In this document: piece by piece, positions 1 through 9,343 of the stretch | Numbering within the stretch: the first letter of the stretch is position 1 | Layout of the letters: each line of letters opens with the position of its first letter | Source of the DNA: Salvia splendens | Taxonomy: Eukaryota; Streptophyta; Magnoliopsida; Lamiales; Lamiaceae | Reading direction: 5' to 3' | NCBI RefSeq assembly: GCF_004379255.2 | Contig: NC_056040.1 | Location: 5,374,257 to 5,438,256, forward strand | DNA: 64,000 nt | Notes under the pieces: model-generated | The model's database searches: none | Told to the model about the DNA's origin: nothing | The model's input: only the letters and a program-made list of their open reading frames with translations | Program-made: the position numbers and the translations under genes

Positions 1-196
1 AACACCTTCAACAACTCCGTGACCTTCTCCTTAGTCACCTCATCGCTCCTAATCTGCAACACCAACAGTAGCTTCTGAAACTCCCCCGCTTGAAGCGCCT
101 CCACCACACTCTCCTCCTCCCTCACAATCTTCAACAGAATCGAAACCGAAAAATCCATTGCAATCTCCAAAACTCGAAGCGCCTTCTTCAGAAAAT
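1..196 (-). pseudogene. Truncated copy of a U-box/ARM E3 ligase gene (3' part)
   Basis: The segment aligns with about 13430-13620, the 3' coding part of the U-box/ARM gene further right, with scattered substitutions. Read on the minus strand it gives ARM-repeat sequence containing LLKIVREEESVVEAL and ending in TKEKVTELLKVL. Similarity stops abruptly near 196, and the left side is cut by the window edge, so neither the U-box nor the stop codon can be seen. I infer a local partial duplicate roughly 13 kb from its relative. It could instead be the tail of a larger gene outside the window, but homology ends without a splice acceptor that I can recognise. Confidence 0.75.
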
Positions 197-1197
197 ATGT
201 TAATTCGAGTAAGACAACACATGTAAATAACTCAATTCCATGGAAGCATGTTCCAAGTCTCCCAATTCTACAAAACGATATCTACTTCATAAAATCATAC
301 ATATAACAATAACAAAAAAAATGATAAAACAAGTTGTCGCGTCACTATCTTGCAAAAAAGGATTGAAAAGCATAACATACCAAAAGTGTTGTTGGGCTTT
401 AGTGAATCGTGCAATGGAGTGAAGCCCGAACCTAGAATAGATGAATAGCTACTTCTAAAGAAAAGAAACCACATCACTAAAAACACAAATCACATTGCTT
501 TCCTTGCACACAACAACAATAAGCATGTATTTAATATGGTCCAATGTCGCAGGCCTGGTCCGACCTAGCTTAGTCATGGGCCTAAGTTTCCCCCGAGATG
601 TTGGTCCATCAAATAGAATATATAGTAACTGGATTGTCGGTAGGGTCGTTGCCACGAATATAAATGGAAGGGGCCAAAATTATGTTAGGTAAATTTGGAA
701 TTTGAGAAGGGCTAAAACATAATGAATTTTCAAAAAATTTGCCTTTGGTGAAGGGACACTTGGTTTGCTATTTCATTGCAAAGGTTGAGTCAATGTTGTG
801 CTTATTGTATATTCTACCTTTGATGATGGATGTACACCTTGCTTTGTATATGGTGTGTGCTTGTGAAAAGAGAGAAAACATGTGATAATCAGTCTATTTG
901 GTAAGGATGGATTCAGTTTGAACTAGAATTAAATTTTGATAAAGTCAAACCAACAACTCAATTTATTCATTTCAGTTAACATTTGTGATTCGGTTTGGTT
1001 TGATTTGGTTGATTCGGTTATTTTGATTAGGCAACTTTTGTGATGTAAATTTAAAATAGACAAATATGCACCACAAAATGACATAATTGATTTTAAAACA
1101 ATAGACGAAACCATAGCTATTAAAAATTTTAAATTGGCAATTCAAATTGAAATATACGATAATATGACATCATCATAGTAATTAATGTTGAACATTG
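197..1197. other. Intergenic DNA, no gene seen
   Basis: AT-rich sequence with only short ORFs on both strands. The part around 960-1020 is rich in GGTTTG/GATTCGG-type repeats, as in decayed transposon ends. It ends with GAACC (1198-1202), the left target-site duplication of the adjoining retrotransposon. Confidence 0.6.
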
Positions 1198-1202
1198 GAA
1201 CC

Positions 1203-1878
1203 TGATGGAGTACGTACTAAACAAGCCCAACAGCAGTAAAGCCCAAGACAGAGTATCAGTTCGGCATGACTAAAGAGTATCAGTCCGGCGTGACTAAAGA
1301 GTTCAGTTCGGCACAACCAAAGAGTTCGGCCCCAGCCTACAGCTCGGTGAAAGCCAACTCATCAAGCTCTGCTCTCAGGTCGGCATCAAGCTCTACTCTC
1401 AGATCGGCAAAAGCTGCTCGGCAATAATTCAGCAGTTCGGTCTCAGTATTCGACCGAACTAGGAGATAGTGGACTCATGCAAAGATTTCCACCTCCACTA
1501 CACCGACGATCTATTTAGTGGTGTCAAGCAGTCATTAACTCATGCAGGATAGTGGACCCATGCAAGGTCGCCACGATCTCCACGACATCCACTACCTAAT
1601 AAATGCTGCATGCCACGATCTTGGTTCACTGTATAAATAGAACCTAGGTCAGATAGATAAGTTCTTCTTCTATTAAATTCTAAAAAGCTCTCTAGAGAGA
1701 AGATCATAAAGCAGGCCAGTGTTGTAAGCTGTAATTCGCAGATCAAGCAATACAAACCTGCCCCCATTTCTCCCCGTGGACGTAGATTTACCTCAGTAAA
1801 TCGAACCACGTAAAATCTCTGTGTTGATCTTCATTTATTTCCTGCATTTACAAACATCAAAAATTCGCCGCTTCATCA
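1203..1878 (+). repeat. 5' LTR of Tat copy A
   Basis: 676 bp, TGATGG...TTCATCA. The TATA box TATAAATAG is at 1632-1640, so transcription should start roughly 30 bp downstream. The 3' LTR at 8075-8750 has the same length and, by eye, the same sequence. The many TTCGGC/GATCGGC words are shared with the diverged LTRs of copy B. Confidence 0.95.
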
Positions 1879-1879
1879 C

Positions 1880-1897
1880 TGGCGCCGTCTGTGGGAA
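1880..1897 (+). other. Primer-binding site of copy A
   Basis: TGGCGCCGTCTGTGGGAA lies one base after the 5' LTR, where minus-strand priming by a tRNA 3' end is expected. TGGCGCC starts are typical of Tat/Athila elements, for which tRNA-Asp-type primers have been proposed. The same 18-mer occurs in copy B at 24419-24436. Confidence 0.85.
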
Positions 1898-1966
1898 ACA
1901 GAGAACCAAATTTGTGATAAAGCGAATTTTTGATCCTTTTTCCACCCCAAAAAAAAAAAAAAAAAA

Positions 1967-4045
1967 ATGCATACCAGATCACATAACACCCATAATACCG
2001 TTCGTGATAACCGTGAGGAAGCTAGTCCAGCTCGCAGGTCTGAAAAACGGCCTCGGGAGACTTCTACCTCCGGTTCTCACGAAGAAGGAGCAAGCCACTC
2101 CAGGAGTCATCGCACCGAGTCTTCCCAGCAGCCCAATTTAAATGAAGCTGTCAAGCTGTTCTTGGCCGAGAAGCAGGAGGAGTTCTTAACCTTCCTGCAG
2201 AAGAGCCAACAGCCGGAGAAGACAACGGCGGATTCTCCCTCCTCATCCAGACATGAAAGTCACTACCGCAGTAGTGACGTGTCTTCCAGGAGAAAGAATC
2301 CTCAACCTCAACATGCTCCTGCTCCTCCTCGGTACCGGAACCACAGGAGAACTCCATCTCCTCCGTACCGAAGAGATGTCGGGTTCGCCATGTACGGAGC
2401 ATTAAAGACTCCGTTCTCGGACGATATCACCCGAACTCCTTTGCCGCGGAACTACCGGACACCGTCAATGACTTATGACGGGCTGGAGGATCCTCATGAC
2501 TTCCTGGGACGCTATCAATATAATATGGCGAACCAGGGTCTCAATGAGGTCCACATGTGCAAGCTGTTCCCCGAGCTACTCATCGGGAACGCCAGAAGGT
2601 GGTTCGACAGCCTTCCTCAAGGCAGCATCAGATCCTACCGAGATCTCATGGATGCTTTCCACAGGAGGTTCTTTCAGAAAGCGGAAGCCCGAATCACTTC
2701 GGCTCAGCTGCTTTCTATACGTCAAGGTCGCGACGAAAAGATCAGCGACTTCCTGACGAGATTCCATAAGGAATGCCTACAAGTAGATAATCTCAATGAT
2801 CTACTTGTCATCTCGGCATTCCAAAATGGAATCCTGCCCGGAGCTCTCTACAGAAAGCTCGTGGAGTGCGGTCCGCAAACAGCTCAAGAAATGTGGGACA
2901 TTGCGGACCAGTTTTCCCGTGCGGATGAGGCAGACCGTCGAAAACGGTCTTTAGACAGCTCATCCCGAGGAGACGAAAAGAAGCCCGATCATAGCGATCA
3001 GAGGCTTCCTCGCCGAACTCCTTTTGAAAGAATTCAAAGGGCACCGGTACAAGGCAGATTGGGACCACGTCTCAACCCCGAGAAGCCGCCCGCTCAGTTC
3101 GTACCGCTGAACAAGTCAAGAGCGGAAATTTTCGAACTACATTCCGATATGTTCGAAAGACCAAAGCGGATGACGAAATCAGCCGCGCGGCGACCTCAGG
3201 ATCAATATTGCTCCTTCCATCACACCCACGGTCACGATACCGAGGAGTGCCGAGATTTGGCTGCAGGTATTGATGTTCTTGTGAAAACAGGAACGTTAAA
3301 AAAATACCAAAGCAAGCAGCCGAAAAAGAACAAAAAGCAGAGAGGTGCGAACTGCAATCCTCAGGATCCGAAAAGGCATGAGGATCCCGAAGACGACGAC
3401 GAGCCGCAATATGATGGAGTAATCCTGACTATTGATGCTCTCCCTGCCGGGAAGACTAAGTCGTCCCTAAAAGCAGAACGCAGAGGTTCCAATCAAGAGG
3501 AACCAACACATAAAAGGCTGAAGAAAGACGAAGTGATTACATTTTCAGATGCCGATCCCGTCCCAGCCATCTCTCCTCACCAAGACGCTATTGTCATTCA
3601 AGCCGGGGTGGCAAACAAACTGGTCCACAGAGTATTTGTGGATACAGGAGCGTCAGTCAGCATTCTTTTTAAAGAATGTTTCGATAAAATGGAAGTGGAT
3701 CCAGCTCGGCTCAGTCCGGCTCCACTTCCTCTGAAAAGTTTCGCCCAGGAGGACACCCGCCCTGAAGGTATTATCAGCCTTCCGATCACGGTGGGAAAAG
3801 CGCCTACAAGCTCCAATACGATGATCGAGTTCTTTGTGGTAAAAGCTCGGTCTCCGTACAACATCATCCTGGGGAGAGACTGGCTCAACACAGTTCGGGC
3901 CGTTTGCTCTACTTATCACCTCACCATCAAGATCCCTACTAAAGGAGGGATAGCGGTCATCCGAGGTGACCAAAAGAGAGCAAAAGAATGTCTACAAATT
4001 GCGCTTAGAAATGCCGAGCAGTCAGATCGGCACTATCAAGCATAG
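1967..4045 (+). CDS. gag: Gag-aspartic protease polyprotein, Tat copy A
   Basis: 692-residue ORF. The N-terminal third is basic and low-complexity. The centre is a retrotransposon Gag domain (about residues 170-310, around LLIGNARRWFDSLPQGSI and ISDFLTRFHKECL). A CSFHHTHGHDTEEC zinc-knuckle-like motif follows near residue 410. A retropepsin-like protease with VDTGASVSILF is near residue 558. These proteins assemble the virus-like particle and cleave the polyprotein. The ATG follows a 19-A run directly, and the homologous start is used in copy B. The ORF ends in TAG at 4043-4045 and pol continues in the same frame, so pol is probably made by stop-codon readthrough. Confidence 0.92.
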   Translation: MHTRSHNTHNTVRDNREEASPARRSEKRPRETSTSGSHEEGASHSRSHRTESSQQPNLNEAVKLFLAEKQEEFLTFLQKSQQPEKTTADSPSSSRHESHYRSSDVSSRRKNPQPQHAPAPPRYRNHRRTPSPPYRRDVGFAMYGALKTPFSDDITRTPLPRNYRTPSMTYDGLEDPHDFLGRYQYNMANQGLNEVHMCKLFPELLIGNARRWFDSLPQGSIRSYRDLMDAFHRRFFQKAEARITSAQLLSIRQGRDEKISDFLTRFHKECLQVDNLNDLLVISAFQNGILPGALYRKLVECGPQTAQEMWDIADQFSRADEADRRKRSLDSSSRGDEKKPDHSDQRLPRRTPFERIQRAPVQGRLGPRLNPEKPPAQFVPLNKSRAEIFELHSDMFERPKRMTKSAARRPQDQYCSFHHTHGHDTEECRDLAAGIDVLVKTGTLKKYQSKQPKKNKKQRGANCNPQDPKRHEDPEDDDEPQYDGVILTIDALPAGKTKSSLKAERRGSNQEEPTHKRLKKDEVITFSDADPVPAISPHQDAIVIQAGVANKLVHRVFVDTGASVSILFKECFDKMEVDPARLSPAPLPLKSFAQEDTRPEGIISLPITVGKAPTSSNTMIEFFVVKARSPYNIILGRDWLNTVRAVCSTYHLTIKIPTKGGIAVIRGDQKRAKECLQIALRNAEQSDRHYQA

Positions 4046-4051
4046 CAATCA
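4043..4051 (+). promoter_or_regulatory. Candidate readthrough signal at the gag stop (copy A)
   Basis: The gag stop TAG is followed by CAATCA. It fits the tobamovirus-type leaky context UAG-CAR-YYA. The frame stays open from the stop through 4046-4078 into the pol ATG at 4079. The same nine bases occur in copy B. Whether readthrough happens is inference. Confidence 0.6.
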
Positions 4052-4078
4052 CAGCAACCGAAGTCAGAGGCAAGCGAG

Positions 4079-7000
4079 ATGACCGAAGTCACTTCAGAGC
4101 CGAACTCAATGACCGTTCAGTTATACGAAGATGATCCATCCAGAACGGTCAAGGTCGGCTTCGCAGGAACGCCTCTACTCCGGGAAAAGACCATTCAGCT
4201 CCTCAAGGAGTACAAAGATGTCTTTGCATGGTCTCCGTTGGACATGACCGGAGTGCCCCCCGAGGTAATCACTCATCGGTTAAATATTGATCCTTCAATC
4301 CGGCCAGTAAAACAGAAGCAAAGACTCTTTGCGGCAGAAAGAAGCCAAGTCATCCATGACGAAGTCCGCCAATTACTAAAAGCGGATGTACTATTTGAGG
4401 TGAAATATCCTTCTTGGGTGGCCAATCCTGTGATGATCAAGAAAAAAGGAGGAGGATGGCGGATGTGCATAGATTTTACCGATCTAAACAAGCACTGTCC
4501 AAAAGATTGCTATCCCCTTCCGAATATAGATAAAAAAGTAGAAGCTTTGATCGGCTTCGAAATTTTCTGTTTTCTTGATTTATACAAAGGATATCACCAA
4601 GTGTTGATGGATGAGAGTGACGCTCCGAAAACAGCTTTCATTACCGATTTCGGCATTTTCGCTTATAAAAAGATGCCATTCGGTTTAAAGAATGCCGGAG
4701 CCACTTATCAAAGGATGGTAGACAAGCTTTTTCGGCACCTAATCGGAAAACAGGTTGAAGTGTATGTCGACGACATAGTTGTCAAAAGCAAAAGCACTTC
4801 GGAGTACGAAGACAACCTCAAATCCACTCTCAACGTGCTCCGAAAAGCCAACCTCAAACTCAACCCCCAAAAATGTACCTTTTTGGTAGATTCGGGAAAG
4901 TTTCTGGGTTGTTTGGTTTCAAAGGACGGACTCAAGGCAAACCCCTCAAAAGTTCAAGTCATTCAGAACATGGCAATGCCGAAGTCCATACATGACGTGC
5001 AAAGGCTAACCGGATGTCTAGCCGCACTGAATCGATTCCTTTCTCAAGCAGCCGAAAAGCAACTGCCGTTCTTCAAGGTGTTGAAAAAAGCACCAAAGTT
5101 CGAGTGGGGAGCCGAGCAGAAAAAGGCCTTTGACGAGCTCAAAAGTTATCTAGCCGAGCTTCCTATTCTCTCTGTTCCAACCGAAGCCGAAGTAATATTC
5201 TTATACTTAGCGGCATCAGATCAAACCATCAGCGCGGTGCTTGTACGAGAAGAAGGCCTAAAGCAGTTTCCCATCTACTTTACAAGCCGAGCATTAAGAG
5301 GTCCAGAAACAAGGTATCAACCTCTGGAAAAAATTGCTCTGGCGTTAGTAAATGCAGCAAGGAGACTGCGGCCATACTTCTATGCTCACAAGGTATGTGT
5401 CTTAACCGATCTGCCTCTTCGGCAAGTTTTGACCAAGCCAGAAGCATCAGGCAGAATCGCCAAATGGGCCATAGAGCTGGGAGAACACTCAATCGAGTAC
5501 CTACCTCGGAAAGCCATCAAGGGACAAGCCTTGGCAGATTTTCTTACAGAGGCCAAGTTCGATCAAGCAATCCCTGTTATTGCCGAACAAAAAAATTCTG
5601 CCAATGCCGAACTAACACAGCCCTTGGAATCCGAAGTAGAGCCGCCAGACTGCTGGAGCGGATTCGTAGATGGAGCTTCAAACAAGATGGGAAGTGGAGC
5701 TGGTATTTTACTCGTCGCTCCCGACGGACACGAGGTAACCTACTCACTTCGGTTCCTATTCCCCACTACTAATAATGAAGCCGAGTACGAAGCCCTCCTT
5801 GCCGGACTCCAGTTAGCGCAAAGTCTGCTCGTCAAATCTCTCAAAGTCCATTGTGATTCACAAGTCATAGTAAATCACATGTTGAGTACAAGTGAAGCTC
5901 GTGACGAGAGAATGAAGAAGTATTTGGACAAAGCGCAAAGCATCAGCCGAAGTTTCTCCTATTTTCGGATAATCCGCGTTCCCAGAGCGGAAAATAGCCG
6001 AGCAGATACCTTAAGTAAGTTGGCCTCAGATCCGAGCTCAAAGGCGGAAGAATTAATGCATCGAAGCATTGATGAAGCCGAGGTACATTCAGTATCCAGC
6101 TCGCCGAACTGGATGACATCGATCTTGCAGTATCTGGATCAAGGACAGTTGCCCGAGGATAAGAGAGAAGCTCGGAAGATCACGTGCCGAGCACTTCGGT
6201 ACGAACTTCATGAAGGAGTCCTCTTTAGAAAGTCTTACCTCCAGCCGTTATTGCGGTGCGTAGGACCAGAAGAGACGGACTACATCCTCAGAGAAGTTCA
6301 TGAAGGATCGTGCGGCAGCCACATCGGAGCTAGAGCTTTAGCTAAAAAAGTTCTAAGATGGGGATATTATTGGCCAACCTTGGTACAAGAAGCAGTGCAG
6401 CTCGTCAAGACATGCCCGAAGTGCCAAATCCATGCAAATATCCCAAGAATGCCGCAGACCGATCTATCCACTATGCAAAGCCCTTGGCCTTTCATGCAAT
6501 GGGGCATAGACATAGTGGGACCACTTCCTCAAGCTCCTCGGCAAATGAAATTCCTAATCGTTGCCGTGGACTACTTTACGAAGTGGGTGGAAGCTGAACC
6601 ATTAGCTACGATAACGAGCTCGAAGGCATTGGATTTCGTCTGGAAGAACATAGTGTGCCGATTCGGCATACCCCACATCCTCATCTCGGATAACGGGACT
6701 CAGTTCACCGACAAGACGTTCAAGAATTGGTGCCAAGAGCTGAATATTCAACAGCGGTTCACTTCGGTCTCTCATCCACAAGCAAACGGACAAACGGAGG
6801 TAACAAATCGTATCCTGGTGAAAGGGTTAAAAGCTCGGTTAGAACAAGCCAAAGGACAATGGGTAGAAAATCTCCCTCAAGTCCTATGGTCCTACCGAAC
6901 TACACCCACAACCTCCAACGGTGAAACTCCGTACAGTCTGGTATACGGCACTTAAGCCGTGATTCCGGTGGAGATCGGCGTACCCAGTCCCCGAACTCAA

Positions 7001-7342
7001 AATTTCTCCTCAGAAATGAATGACGACGGACTGAGAGCCGAGCTAGATCTTGCCGAAGAAAGAAGAGAATTGGCATGCATAAAAGCAGCCAAGTACAAGG
7101 AGCAAGTAGCCCGGTATTACAACCAAAGGGTGAAGAAGCTGCAATTTCAAGTGGGAGATCTCGTCCTGAGGAACAACGAAGTAAGCCGAGCAGAAAAGCT
7201 GGGCAAGCTCGAACCCACATGGGAAGGTCCGTATCGGGTATCAGAAGTCCTCGGCAAAGGGTCTTACAAATTGGCTCACATGTCAGGAGAACAGGTACCC
7301 CGAACATGGCACATTTCCAACCTCAAAAAGTTCCATTTGTAA
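4079..7342 (+). pseudogene. pol: pol (RT-RNase H-aRNase H-integrase), one nonsense codon
   Basis: Reverse transcriptase spans about residues 100-280, with FLDLYKGYHQV and the catalytic YVDD at 229-232. A Ty3-type RNase H covers about 365-490. A second, archaeal-type RNase H begins at FVDGAS near 529. The integrase has an H-H-C-C zinc finger near residue 740-790 and a DDE core with SDNGTQF. The frame is interrupted by TAA at 6953-6955, where copy B has GAA, and then stays open to 7342. The loss removes the integrase C-terminal region, so this copy probably needs a helper. Nothing else in it looks decayed. Confidence 0.9.
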
Positions 7343-7537
7343 GAGACAGTCCGGTCAGTCAGTCTTGAGTCCTGTTTGCTCAATGTGCTTTATTTGGTTT
7401 GCTTAGTCTTTATTTGTCTCTGTGCGTTTTGTCTGTATGTTTTGTCTGTCTCTGTGCGTGTCGTCTCTTACAAATGTTACTGAGGTATCTTGTTCTTCGA
7501 AGGCTGATCCCCTTCTTAGAACATATACAAGCACACG

Positions 7538-7804
7538 ATTGTGAGTCAAAGCTTCTACAGAAGATACAAGACCACAATTCAGCTTAAACAAGCAGTTCGT
7601 CTGAAACGAGCTGCAACAAGCCAACAATTGTGAGTCAAAGCTTCTACAGAAGATACAAGACCACAATTCAGCTTAAACAAGCAGTTCGTCTGAAACGAGC
7701 TGCAACAAGCCAACGATTGCGAGTCAAAGCTTCTACAGAAGATACAAGACCACAATTCGGCTTAAGAATCAAGCACTTCGTCTGAAACGAACTGCAACAA
7801 AAGT
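7538..7804 (+). repeat. 89-bp tandem repeat, about three copies, in the 3' region of copy A
   Basis: GTGAGTCAAAGCTTCTACAG recurs at 7541, 7630 and, as GCGAG, at 7719, a spacing of 89 bp. The unit includes AGCTTAAACAAGCAGTTCGT. Copy B holds only one related unit (reverse complement, about 18680-18775). The stretch 7806-7965 is a second, shorter and less regular repeat built on GCGATAAAACTCGCC and GGGAAAGTCCGATCC. Confidence 0.85.
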
Positions 7805-8040
7805 CTGATTCTCGCGATAAAACTTGCCTGAATTACGACTAGGGAAAGTCCGATCCACGCGATAAAACTCGCCGAATTAGGACAAGGGAAAGTCCGATCC
7901 CCAAATTAGGACAACGGAAAGTTCGATCCGAGCGATAAAACTCGCCAAATTAGGACACAAACCAAGTCCGGTCAAAGAAGAGTTCACTTCATGAGACCGT
8001 GGACAAACATCAACTTACCCCATACTTTTATCCAGAATGC

Positions 8041-8074
8041 CGAAGTGATTCACTTCGCTTTTCGGGGGGGGTAG
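8041..8074 (+). promoter_or_regulatory. Palindrome plus polypurine tract of copy A
   Basis: CGAAGTGATTCACTTCG (8041-8057) is a near-perfect palindrome. It is followed by CTTTTCGGGGGGGGTAG directly before the 3' LTR. The G run is the expected plus-strand primer. The same arrangement exists in copy B. Confidence 0.75.
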
Positions 8075-8750
8075 TGATGGAGTACGTACTAAACAAGCCC
8101 AACAGCAGTAAAGCCCAAGACAGAGTATCAGTTCGGCATGACTAAAGAGTATCAGTCCGGCGTGACTAAAGAGTTCAGTTCGGCACAACCAAAGAGTTCG
8201 GCCCCAGCCTACAGCTCGGTGAAAGCCAACTCATCAAGCTCTGCTCTCAGGTCGGCATCAAGCTCTACTCTCAGATCGGCAAAAGCTGCTCGGCAATAAT
8301 TCAGCAGTTCGGTCTCAGTATTCGACCGAACTAGGAGATAGTGGACTCATGCAAAGATTTCCACCTCCACTACACCGACGATCTATTTAGTGGTGTCAAG
8401 CAGTCATTAACTCATGCAGGATAGTGGACCCATGCAAGGTCGCCACGATCTCCACGACATCCACTACCTAATAAATGCTGCATGCCACGATCTTGGTTCA
8501 CTGTATAAATAGAACCTAGGTCAGATAGATAAGTTCTTCTTCTATTAAATTCTAAAAAGCTCTCTAGAGAGAAGATCATAAAGCAGGCCAGTGTTGTAAG
8601 CTGTAATTCGCAGATCAAGCAATACAAACCTGCCCCCATTTCTCCCCGTGGACGTAGATTTACCTCAGTAAATCGAACCACGTAAAATCTCTGTGTTGAT
8701 CTTCATTTATTTCCTGCATTTACAAACATCAAAAATTCGCCGCTTCATCA
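8075..8750 (+). repeat. 3' LTR of Tat copy A
   Basis: 676 bp, same ends and, by eye, same sequence as 1203-1878. TATAAATAG is at 8504-8512. It is followed by the duplication GAACC at 8751-8755. Confidence 0.95.
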
Positions 8751-8982
8751 GAACCCTCTATATGCACCCCTCTGTTAAGCAACGAACAGTCTTTGAGAGA
8801 GTTATTTTTCTCCCAAATTTAATATTTAATATTTATAAAAGCAAACCAACAGAAAATAAGAATAAATGTATGTAAATGTAATATAGCTTGAATTAGGCAA
8901 GGATTTATCAAATAAAACACTGACATAATGCAACTGGAGAAAATGAGGCATACACATATGAATTATTCAAGAAGATATAAAC

Positions 8983-9042
8983 CTGAAACTCCTCCTTTGC
9001 CCTCACAATTCTGTCTCGATCCAGAGAGTCAACAACATATAT
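8983..9042 (-). pseudogene. Orphan exon of an ARF-type small GTPase
   Basis: Minus-strand reading gives IYVVDSLDRDRI and RAKEEFQ, 20 codons exactly. This is the switch II/alpha-2 stretch of plant ARFB-like ADP-ribosylation factors. The segment is bounded by TTATGCAG before and GTTTAT after, consistent with a real acceptor and donor. No neighbouring exon (GTP-binding P-loop, WDLGGQ or NKQD motifs) was found on either side, even when the Tat insertion at 1203-8750 is removed mentally. I infer a relic of a GTPase gene broken up by rearrangement. The flanks 8756-8982 and 9043-9338 are otherwise AT-rich and empty. Confidence 0.65.
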
Positions 9043-9343
9043 CTGCATAACAGAAGAGTTGACAATAATACAACATAATGTTCCAGTAAGTGTATCAATC
9101 AGCACATGCATTAGAAGTTTGATTTCCTAGACTAGCGAATAAAGACATCAGCTGAAATAAAAATGAAATAAACATCAGCAAATAGCTCATTACATAGGGA
9201 AATAACAACGTTCATAAAGAGGATTACATATTAAGTAGTTAAAAAAATTAACAAAATAATGAATTCAAAAGTGCCAATCGAAACCCACTTTGACAATCTC
9301 TCCTCCTATCGCTGGCCTATTCCTCCGCCTACTCTGGCCTACT

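Larger units (their letters stand above)
1203..8750 (+). mobile_element. Ty3/gypsy LTR retrotransposon, Tat lineage (copy A)
   Basis: A complete 7.5-kb insertion. Two 676-bp LTRs with TGAT...ATCA ends are flanked by the 5-bp duplication GAACC at 1198-1202 and 8751-8755. The internal order is primer-binding site, gag-protease, pol and a G-rich polypurine tract. Pol carries two RNase H domains, a degenerate Ty3-type one followed by a second with FVDGAS...NNEAEYEALL. That arrangement is the known hallmark of the Tat clade. By eye the LTRs are identical, which implies a very recent insertion. A single premature stop in pol makes this copy probably non-autonomous. It lacks the opposite-strand gene carried by copy B at 14625-25005. 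Confidence 0.95.

Noticed and set aside
1540..1809. 89-codon minus-strand ORF repeated identically at 8412-8681
   Set aside because: It lies wholly inside the two LTRs. Its identity only reflects LTR identity.
2151..5772. Several 60-125 codon ORFs on other frames and the minus strand across gag and pol
   Set aside because: They are shadows of the dense coding frames of the Tat element, with no family features. The same shadows recur in copy B.
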